A stretch of DNA of 64,000 nucleotides, from positions 186,001 through 250,000 of the forward strand of contig JAPWJX010000001.1 of the NCBI GenBank assembly GCA_028283855.1, in the 5' to 3' direction. The position numbers and the translations under genes are program-made. Positions 16,585 to 22,523 of the stretch are shown here, one piece after another. The first letter of the stretch is position 1, and every line of letters starts with the position of its first letter. The notes beneath the pieces were generated by a model. It was not told the DNA's origin. It ran no database searches and saw only the letters and a program-made list of their open reading frames with translations. This stretch comes from Verrucomicrobium sp. Its GTDB lineage: Bacteria > Verrucomicrobiota > Verrucomicrobiia > Methylacidiphilales > GAS474.

Positions 16585-17754
16585 GTGGGGCGTCTTCTAG
16601 CTCTAACGGTCGTTTTTTGTCTGGTCTCCCTTTCCCTGGGGGTGGCGCAGGAATTTCCCCCCGCGGCGGAAATCGCCGGGCCGCCCCCCACGGAAAAGCT
16701 GATCCGCAGCATTCGCCTCTTCGACGGCCTCAACTTCCCGCCCGAGGCCGACGGCACCCTCCAGGACGCCCAGCACACCGCCGGCCAAGTCGTCGTCTAC
16801 CCGCGCGTGGAGGAGGGGATCACCCTCCCGGAAGTCTTCCGCCCCCGGCGGGACGAGCTGGAGCGCCGCCTCCAGCCCTTCCTCAACAAGCCGATCAACC
16901 CCAACGCCGCCCGGCGCCTGGCCCGCCTCATCCAGGAAAGCATGGAAAGCGCCTTCCAATGCCCCGTCCGCGTCACCGTCCGCACCCAGAACGGCGTGGC
17001 GGACTGCCTCGTCACCCGCTTCAACGACAAGCTGAAGACCGCGGACTACTCCGTCATCGAGGTCGGCCCCCAGGTCGAAGACCTTTCCTTCTCCACCTCC
17101 TCCGTCGCCCCGCTGCCCTCGCGCGGGCGCGGGGAAATCGTCGTCGCCCAGCCGATCTTCGACGGCGGCCCCAACGGCACCCCGCACGAAAAGGTCACCG
17201 CCCTTCAAGTCGCCCTCCTTCAGGTCATGGACGACCTCCATAACCTGCAAAAGGTGAGCGACACCGTGCCGGAAAAGATGAAAGACCCCCGCCTCATCGC
17301 CACCTACCGGGAAGACCGCAAAATGATCAACGCCACCCTGGGCCTCGTGCGCGGCCGCCTGGAACGCCTGGACGAAGACTTCCTCCCCGGCCACCGCCAC
17401 CTCCCGGAGGCCGACATCGGCATGCGCGGCGCCCGCGTCGAAAGAATCGTCATCACCGACCGCCCCTGGTGGGACCCGCCGCGCGTCGGCAAAGGGCCCA
17501 TCGACGTCGACGTGCAGGGGCCGGTCAGCGTCGTCACCGTCAAAGAACTCTTCAGCCCCATGCTGGACACCTGGTATGACGCCCAGCGCTTCCGCGCCCC
17601 CCTGGACGTCCTGGCGGGCATCTACGCCCGCTCCGTCGGAAAGACCCCCAGCCACTTCATCGCCATCATCCCCCAGCAGGATCTGCGGAAGGGGCAGCTC
17701 CTCATCAACATCGTCCCCGCCGAGGAAGCCTGGATGGACGCCTCTCCTCGCTAA
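16585..17754 (+). CDS. Exported protein with POTRA-like segments
   Basis: 389 residues starting at a GTG; signal peptide MGRLLALTVVFCLVSLSLGVA. Two parts resemble POTRA domains of two-partner-secretion transporters: LERRLQPFLNKPINPNAARR with a following VRVTVR strand (about residues 90-140), and PSHFIAIIPQQDLRKGQLLI near the C-terminus, close to the family's Y-L-P-P-Q-D-x-x-x-G-x-L pattern. There is no 16-strand barrel after it, so it is not a TpsB pore. It may be a periplasmic chaperone or assembly factor for the secretion genes nearby. No ribosome site is visible. Its stop is 3 bases from the convergent sigma factor gene. Confidence 0.6.
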   Translation: MGRLLALTVVFCLVSLSLGVAQEFPPAAEIAGPPPTEKLIRSIRLFDGLNFPPEADGTLQDAQHTAGQVVVYPRVEEGITLPEVFRPRRDELERRLQPFLNKPINPNAARRLARLIQESMESAFQCPVRVTVRTQNGVADCLVTRFNDKLKTADYSVIEVGPQVEDLSFSTSSVAPLPSRGRGEIVVAQPIFDGGPNGTPHEKVTALQVALLQVMDDLHNLQKVSDTVPEKMKDPRLIATYREDRKMINATLGLVRGRLERLDEDFLPGHRHLPEADIGMRGARVERIVITDRPWWDPPRVGKGPIDVDVQGPVSVVTVKELFSPMLDTWYDAQRFRAPLDVLAGIYARSVGKTPSHFIAIIPQQDLRKGQLLINIVPAEEAWMDASPR

Positions 17755-17757
17755 CGG

Positions 17758-18540
17758 CTAACTCTCCAGCGGGCGGATGTCGTCCGCCTCCGCCATCGTG
17801 CGCAGGTGGCCCAGCGCGGAAAGATAGGCCTTTTGCCGCCGGGCGCCCATACGGGCGCGGCGATGCCGGGCCGGCTCCCCCTCCAGGCCGAATTCCTCCT
17901 CCAGCACCTGCCGCTCCTTTTGCGTCAAAAGCCCCAGCGCGTGGTGGATCCAGGTAAACTCCTCGTGGCGGCAGGCCGTCTCCGCGATGTCCGGAGCGGG
18001 GTCCGCCGGGCTGGCGTAACTCTGGCGCGGCGCCGCGTACTCCTCCGTGAATTCCTCCTGGATAATGGCGAAACTCATCCCCCCGACGACCGCCGCCACA
18101 TGCCGCGCCATACCGCCGGCCACCAACTTCTCCACCGTCTCGGCGGCATTGCGGCTTTCCTTGCCCGCCTTGCGCCGCGCCTCGTGCGCCCAAGCCGGGA
18201 TCCGGATCGGCTGCGGAATGTCGAAGCGGAACTTCCCGATCATATTGTAAACCTGCGGCACGCAGTAATCGGTGAAGCGGACACCCCGCGCGGGATCATA
18301 CTTGGCCAGCGCCCGCATCACGCCATACCAGCCGTGCTGGATGCCGTCCTCCAGGAAGAGGCTTTTCGATCCCAGGAAATACTCCGCCACCTTGCGCCGC
18401 GCGGGCAGAGTCAGCCGCGCCAGCCACTCCAGCGCCTCGGCGGAACCTTGCCGTGCCGCTTCCACCCGGGGCGCTTCCTCCTCCACCAGCCCGTGGTAGC
18501 GGGCGCGCTGTTCGGCCGAAAAAGGCAGGGCGTGAGCCAT
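17758..18540 (-). CDS. Sigma-70-family RNA polymerase sigma factor, shortened region 4
   Basis: 260 residues. Region 2 is clear: LFLEDGIQHGWYGVMRALAK followed by YDPARGVRFTDYCVPQVYNM, then PQPIRIPAW, matching the DLIQEG..GL..A...FDP.RG..F..Y and IRIP pattern of RpoD-type factors. A region 3-like helical part follows, then LGLLTQKERQVLEEEFGLEG, the start of region 4. The helix-turn-helix of 4.2 is abnormal: the GxSxExVRQIE motif is replaced by an Arg-rich stretch. Start ATG at 18540. It is divergent from the T4SS-like operon across a 125-base gap with a palindrome, so it may direct that operon. Confidence 0.78.
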   Translation of the reverse strand: MAHALPFSAEQRARYHGLVEEEAPRVEAARQGSAEALEWLARLTLPARRKVAEYFLGSKSLFLEDGIQHGWYGVMRALAKYDPARGVRFTDYCVPQVYNMIGKFRFDIPQPIRIPAWAHEARRKAGKESRNAAETVEKLVAGGMARHVAAVVGGMSFAIIQEEFTEEYAAPRQSYASPADPAPDIAETACRHEEFTWIHHALGLLTQKERQVLEEEFGLEGEPARHRRARMGARRQKAYLSALGHLRTMAEADDIRPLES

Positions 18541-18603
18541 GCTTTGGAAGCAGCTTCGTGCATGCCAAGTCCCGTGGCCTAAGTAATCTCCCTACAATAG
18601 AAA

Positions 18604-18654
18604 TATATTTTCCGTAAAAAAATGCTTCGCAAATGCGAAATGAAGTGACATAAG
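18604..18654. promoter_or_regulatory. Divergent promoter region with perfect palindrome (sigma factor / T4SS-like operon)
   Basis: TTCGCA (18626-18631), AA, TGCGAA (18634-18639) is a perfect 6-2-6 palindrome. On the minus strand it includes a -35-like TTGCGA (18632-18627), 17 bases from AATATA (18609-18604), pointing to the sigma factor gene. On the plus strand TTCGCA is 17 bases from CATAAG (18649-18654), pointing to 18666. A factor bound here would touch both promoters. The -35 to the right is weak. Confidence 0.45.
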
Positions 18655-18665
18655 AGTCCGTCTCT

Positions 18666-19388
18666 ATGTTTCGGCGGCATTGGAGTTTATTTTTCTTAGT
18701 CCTGGTCCTTGTGACCAGTGGAACCTTTGCCTCTGCGCAATCCCGCTCCACAGCGCAAACAGGGCGCGCCAACGCCAACTCCCGGAACACCAATTCCAAC
18801 GCGAACGGCGATGCCGACGCGCCCACGCAGATCCTCAGCGTGCAGCCCAACCCGGCCAGCCCGAATTTGGCACCCGCCGCCCTGACCCCCACGCCGCCGG
18901 TCAGCACCGTCACCGTGCCCAGCGGGCAAACCGGCGCCACCCGCGGCCTGGTCCCGGCCGACGTGCCGATGGTTGACAGCCCCACGCTTGGCGACCAAAT
19001 GGCCCCCGCGCCGCAGCCGTCTCCTTCCAGCGCCCCGGCCCCCGTTCCCGGGGAGGGAGGCGTCCTCCGCCTGCGCCTGGCCCTGCATGAGCTGATCCTC
19101 CTCCAGCAGGCGGCCCATGAGGCGGGCGGCGACATCCGCATTTCCATCGACCCCGTCGGCATCACCACGGAAGACCTCATCGTCCCGCTGGCGCGCGATC
19201 CCGAGTTCCTGGTGAAGAGAGAAGGAGACGTCATCATCGTCAGCACCCGCAGTCCGGACGCCGTGGCCATGCAGATGCGCCAGGAAGTCCAGAAGCTGGA
19301 AGACCGCCGCCGCGCCTTGCTGCAGGACATCTCCGTCCTGGAGCGCCTTTCCAACTCCAAGACGCCGCTGCCCTCCCAATCCCAATAG
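18666..19388 (+). CDS. Unknown exported protein, first gene of the T4SS-like unit
   Basis: 240 residues; signal peptide ending FASAQ (cut near residue 25). A Ser/Asn/Thr/Pro-rich unfolded linker (about residues 25-125) precedes a compact C-terminal domain of about 100 residues with LRLALHELILLQQAAHEAGG, a hydrophobic strand HIISI-like (DIRISIDPVGI), and an acidic/basic coiled-coil end (VQKLEDRRRALLQDISVLER). No family recognised. Six bases separate it from the next gene. Context suggests a periplasmic part of the secretion apparatus. Confidence 0.7.
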   Translation: MFRRHWSLFFLVLVLVTSGTFASAQSRSTAQTGRANANSRNTNSNANGDADAPTQILSVQPNPASPNLAPAALTPTPPVSTVTVPSGQTGATRGLVPADVPMVDSPTLGDQMAPAPQPSPSSAPAPVPGEGGVLRLRLALHELILLQQAAHEAGGDIRISIDPVGITTEDLIVPLARDPEFLVKREGDVIIVSTRSPDAVAMQMRQEVQKLEDRRRALLQDISVLERLSNSKTPLPSQSQ

Positions 19389-19394
19389 CCGCGC

Positions 19395-20885
19395 ATGATC
19401 CGCTTCCGCTTCTCCCTCTGTCTTTTGTGCGCGGGGGTGCTGTCGGCGGCTCCGGCCAGCTGGGGGCAAACCGCCCCGGCCTATCCGCAAACCGACCAAT
19501 ACGCCGCCCTGCCCACGGCCTCCAACATCACGACGACTCCCGGCCAGGCCAATCCGAATGGCATGCCCACTCCCAGTCCGGCGTTGACCACCGTTCCTCA
19601 AACCTCCTTGTTCCCTTCCGTCACGGACTACGGCAATCCCGAAGGACCGCAGACCAGCAGCATCCTAAACGAGGAGCGGGATGCGCAAAACCGTGGTCTC
19701 AAGGAAATCATGCGGCCTCCCGTGCCGGTCGTGTTCACCCCCTATTCCAGTCAGAATCCATACGCCAACGAGAATCCCTACCCCAATCAGGTTGTGGGCG
19801 ATGGAGCGGCAAGCGCCTCCGCAACGGCGGCTACCTCCGGGAATCTTCGCGCGACGGGCACGGCCGCGGCGGCCAATGCGAGCCAAGTCGGCCTGCCCAC
19901 CGTCGATTTGAACGCCTCCCAGCGCTCCGCCCAGGTTCCGGTCATTGCGGGGCCTAACGGATTGGGGCAGCTTCCGTCTGGCGCCATCACAACTTACGGG
20001 CCTGGCAGCCAGGCTCCTGTTTATGGTCAAAACCCCTACGCCGGACAGGGGGTTGTTCGTGGTGCCGGAGGGCTTCCGGGAATTACCTCGCAGAACGGCG
20101 TGGGCATGCCTGCCTCCTACGGAGGGGCAACACCTCCTGGGACGGCTCAACTTTCCCAGGGCTTTTCTGGCAACGGCGTGAATAGTGGCGGAAGCATCCC
20201 GGCCGATTACAATGCCGCCCTTGCCGCGGCGCTCCAGGCCCTACGCAACACCGGAGCAGCGGGCGGAAGCCGCTCGGCAGCTGACCGAGCCCCCGCTTCC
20301 GGCTGGCAGGCCCTCCCCCCCGCTGGAGCCTCGGCCGCTCTGAAGAATGTCGCCAAAGAGTCCATTGTCCCTCCCTTTACCATTTCGGCCGCTTCCCGTT
20401 CTTTGGACCTGAGCCGCATTTGGTGGTCTCCGGAGCTGCTTTCCATTCGCATCGGCCGGCCGGCCGGGGGAGGGGAAGGAGTGGTGGTTCCTTGGCGGCG
20501 TTCTCCCGCCGGATTTCCTGCCGCGATTTTGATCGCTCGCCTTCCCACCATCGAAAACCGGCAAATCATCATTAAACAGGCTGTTTCCATGATGTGGGTC
20601 GATAACAGCTGGATTGCGGAAGGTTCCTCGATGGCTGTGGTCCTGCGGGAGAAAAACGGGGACATGAAGACTCTCATCACTCCAGCCGATGGGCAGGGAA
20701 TGTGGCGAATCCGCCTTACTAAAGGAGATACCGTGGAAGTGTGGCGGTGGATCGGGACCGCCTTGAACGGTTGCCGTGCTCCTTTGGCGGAAGAGCTGAA
20801 CAATGAAGAACTTCGGCAGCTTCTCATCAATTCCGGCGAGGTGGTGTGGCGGATTTCCCCCGCACCGGGAACTTCCAAAACATAA
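19395..20885 (+). CDS. Unknown exported protein with long disordered region
   Basis: 496 residues; signal peptide MIRFRFSLCLLCAGVLSAAP..SWG. Residues 25-320 are Pro/Asn/Gly/Ala/Gln/Tyr-rich with repeated NPYA/NPYP tetrapeptides. The last 160 residues form a folded domain (DLSRIWWSPELLSIRIGRPA, NRQIIIKQAVSMMWVDNSWI, GDTVEVWRWIG). This layout of a long spacer and a small terminal domain would span the periplasm or reach the cell surface; VirB10-like spacers are similar in style, but I see no homology to VirB10. It lies directly upstream of the VirB2-like pilin. Function unknown. Confidence 0.68.
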   Translation: MIRFRFSLCLLCAGVLSAAPASWGQTAPAYPQTDQYAALPTASNITTTPGQANPNGMPTPSPALTTVPQTSLFPSVTDYGNPEGPQTSSILNEERDAQNRGLKEIMRPPVPVVFTPYSSQNPYANENPYPNQVVGDGAASASATAATSGNLRATGTAAAANASQVGLPTVDLNASQRSAQVPVIAGPNGLGQLPSGAITTYGPGSQAPVYGQNPYAGQGVVRGAGGLPGITSQNGVGMPASYGGATPPGTAQLSQGFSGNGVNSGGSIPADYNAALAAALQALRNTGAAGGSRSAADRAPASGWQALPPAGASAALKNVAKESIVPPFTISAASRSLDLSRIWWSPELLSIRIGRPAGGGEGVVVPWRRSPAGFPAAILIARLPTIENRQIIIKQAVSMMWVDNSWIAEGSSMAVVLREKNGDMKTLITPADGQGMWRIRLTKGDTVEVWRWIGTALNGCRAPLAEELNNEELRQLLINSGEVVWRISPAPGTSKT

Positions 20886-20931
20886 TTTTTCCCCCAACTT
20901 GGCGTTGTTTAAGCTTATCCTCCTGTAGAGT

Positions 20932-21003
20932 ATTGGAACCAATGCCACCTCTTTTCCCCGAGCAGCAAAACCGCCTTGAAAAGTTTATTAACGGCTCTAA
21001 ATA
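20932..21003 (+). promoter_or_regulatory. Palindrome and likely promoter before the first VirB2-like pilin
   Basis: The 185-base gap holds ATTGG-AA-CCAAT (20932-20943), a 12-base palindrome. Further down TTGAAA (20976-20981) is 16 bases from TAAATA (20998-21003), an acceptable sigma-70 promoter 67 bases before the pilin ATG. The gap is far richer in A/T than the coding DNA around it. This fits separate, strong transcription of the pilin gene. Confidence 0.45.
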
Positions 21004-21070
21004 AATAAGTAATTTGGCAGTCTTTAAGCGCTTTTTTTGGCAATCCCCCAAAACCCAACACCAACACCAT

Positions 21071-21436
21071 ATGATGAAGTTATTGAATGTTCGCTTTCTT
21101 AATCGGGTCGTTTTCTATCTGACCCTTTCCCTGGTGGTTCTGTCTTTGACGGACTCCGTCATGGCCCAGGGCGCCGGTCAGCTGAATGTCACCGATGCGC
21201 TGGAGAGCACCACTGCTAACTACTGGTTCGCCAACCTCTTCAAGGCGATTCAGAACTTCGCGGGTATCCTCCTGGTTATCGGCGTGGTTATCGCCGGCCT
21301 GCTGTGGATGGCCAACAAGCCTCAATTTGCCATCGGCGTGCTGATCGGTTCCGCGGTCGTCTTCGGCGGCCCCTACCTGGTCGGTCTCATCAACGGCGGT
21401 CTCGGCAGCGGCGTCACTGGCGGCGTCGGCTACTAA
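21071..21436 (+). CDS. VirB2/TrbC-like pilin subunit
   Basis: 121 residues. A long signal sequence ends in TDSVMA, leaving a mature protein of about 90 residues with two membrane helices separated by a short basic loop: NFAGILLVIGVVIAGLLWMA, NKPQ, FAIGVLIGSAVVFGGPYLVG. This is the VirB2/TrbC layout. In type IV secretion, VirB2 is drawn from the inner membrane to build the pilus. I chose the ATG at 21071 because the longer frame adds a polar stretch before the signal. It is followed by a strong hairpin, then a larger paralog. Confidence 0.82.
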   Translation: MMKLLNVRFLNRVVFYLTLSLVVLSLTDSVMAQGAGQLNVTDALESTTANYWFANLFKAIQNFAGILLVIGVVIAGLLWMANKPQFAIGVLIGSAVVFGGPYLVGLINGGLGSGVTGGVGY

Positions 21437-21460
21437 GTCCTCTGGTTTTCTGCTCGGAAT

Positions 21461-21496
21461 CCTTCCGCGTCGCCCGGTTGCGGGCGCCGCGGAAGG
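21461..21496 (+). terminator. Strong hairpin after the first pilin gene (partial terminator or RNA stabiliser)
   Basis: CCTTCCGCG (21461-21469) pairs with CGCGGAAGG (21488-21496), and inside it CGCCCG (21471-21476) pairs with CGGGCG (21481-21486) over a GTTG loop, leaving one T/C mismatch. The stem is 15 pairs, nearly all G-C. Only TTTG follows, so termination is likely incomplete. Placed between a probable abundant pilin and the rest of its operon, it could limit downstream expression. Confidence 0.65.
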
Positions 21497-21523
21497 TTTG
21501 CGGAAAACCCTTCTGAATTCTCT

Positions 21524-21533
21524 CCCCCCCCCC
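21524..21533 (+). repeat. C10 homopolymer directly before a start codon
   Basis: Ten consecutive C residues lie 3 bases before the ATG at 21537, where a ribosome-binding site would be. Such tracts slip readily in replication and in sequencing. No normal Shine-Dalgarno sequence is visible for this gene. Confidence 0.7.
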
Positions 21534-21536
21534 ATT

Positions 21537-22196
21537 ATGCGTTTTCCTCTTTCGGCCATGATGTGCCTCACGCTCTTTGGGGGGCTTTTATTTGCGCCTC
21601 TTTCCAGGGCGCAAGCGCAGTCCGATACCAATTTCACCACTAGCCAGACGGCTGAGGTGGTGGGTTCTTTTGCGGCGGGAGGTAATCCGACCCCCCTCCA
21701 AGGGACAGAAGCGACCGGGGTTCAAAAGAATCAGTTTTTTAACCTCCTCGCCTCCCTTCACAATTTCGGCATCGTCCTGATGGCGATCGGCATCGTTGTT
21801 GCAGGCCTGTTTTGGATGGGCGGCCGGCCTCAGTTTGCCATCGCCACACTAGTAGGTTCCGTTGTTCTCTTCGGGGCCCCTGCGTTTGTCGGTTTGATCA
21901 GCAATGCAGTTCCGGATGGATACGGCGGGGTAGGCACGGCCGGAGTAGACGTGCCCTCTTACATTACGGATACGTCTTCCATTGAATACGTTGTGGCCTA
22001 CGTCATCATCCGCATCCAAAACACCGTTCAAGGGCTTTCCGTTATCCTTTGCGCCCTTTACGGCACTCTTTTGGGTATCGATGCTCTTTTAGGCGGTCTC
22101 GATTCGGCCCGTCTTAATTCCTTCATCATTGGCGTTATCGTCGTGATGAGTTCACCTTTTCTTGTGCAGGTCTTCAGTTCCGTCTTTAATGGGTGA
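21537..22196 (+). CDS. Double VirB2-like protein (two pilin units fused)
   Basis: 219 residues; signal peptide ending PLSRAQA. Residues about 70-125 repeat the first pilin: NFGIVLMAIGIVVAGLFWMG, then GRPQFAIATLVGSVVLFG, nearly the same order of residues. A second unit follows (about 155-219): IRIQNTVQGLSVILCALYG then GIDALLGGLDSARLNSFIIG and a third helix. The total is four membrane helices, twice the VirB2 plan, so it is a fused or minor pilin, or a membrane platform derived from one. Its start has a C10 tract instead of a ribosome site. Confidence 0.75.
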   Translation: MRFPLSAMMCLTLFGGLLFAPLSRAQAQSDTNFTTSQTAEVVGSFAAGGNPTPLQGTEATGVQKNQFFNLLASLHNFGIVLMAIGIVVAGLFWMGGRPQFAIATLVGSVVLFGAPAFVGLISNAVPDGYGGVGTAGVDVPSYITDTSSIEYVVAYVIIRIQNTVQGLSVILCALYGTLLGIDALLGGLDSARLNSFIIGVIVVMSSPFLVQVFSSVFNG

Positions 22197-22200
22197 GGTA

Positions 22201-22215
22201 AAGGAGTCGCTCCTT
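22201..22215 (+). promoter_or_regulatory. Hairpin sequestering a Shine-Dalgarno-like sequence before the virB3-like gene
   Basis: AAGGAG (22201-22206) pairs with CTCCTT (22210-22215) across a TCG loop. AAGGAG is the only good ribosome-binding sequence before the ATG at 22224 and is 17 bases away, too far when unfolded. The hairpin may lower or tune translation of the next gene. Confidence 0.35.
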
Positions 22216-22223
22216 ATCTCTTC

Positions 22224-22523
22224 ATGATCGAAGAAGGCGAAAAACTGCGCAGGACCACTTCCAGCATCATCACTGAGGACAAGGGTGAATTTCTTGGCCT
22301 TCCTGGTGGTTCCATCTTCGCCGTCCTCGGTTCCTTCGCCGTGATCCAGGCGATGACGAAGAACTTCTTCCTGGCCCTTATCTTCGCCGGCGTCCTCTAT
22401 TTCATCATGCGCTCCTGGCTGCGCGGGAAGCCTTCCCACTACATCTTCTACTGGATCTGGGAACGCCGCGCGCCAAAGCTCTACCGCCACCGCGGGGACG
22501 GCCCCCGCTTCCGCCAATGGTAG
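22224..22523 (+). CDS. VirB3-like inner-membrane protein
   Basis: 99 residues, the VirB3/TrbD size, with a soluble start, two hydrophobic stretches (residues about 28-45 and 48-65: IFAVLGSFAVIQAMTKN and FFLALIFAGVLYFIMRSW), and a basic, aromatic C-terminus (YIFYWIWERRAPKLYRHR). VirB3 sits between VirB2 and VirB4 in nearly all type IV secretion operons and helps VirB4 bind the membrane; the position here matches. Its stop overlaps the virB4-like start. Sequence similarity alone would be weak evidence; gene order makes the call. Confidence 0.72.
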   Translation: MIEEGEKLRRTTSSIITEDKGEFLGLPGGSIFAVLGSFAVIQAMTKNFFLALIFAGVLYFIMRSWLRGKPSHYIFYWIWERRAPKLYRHRGDGPRFRQW

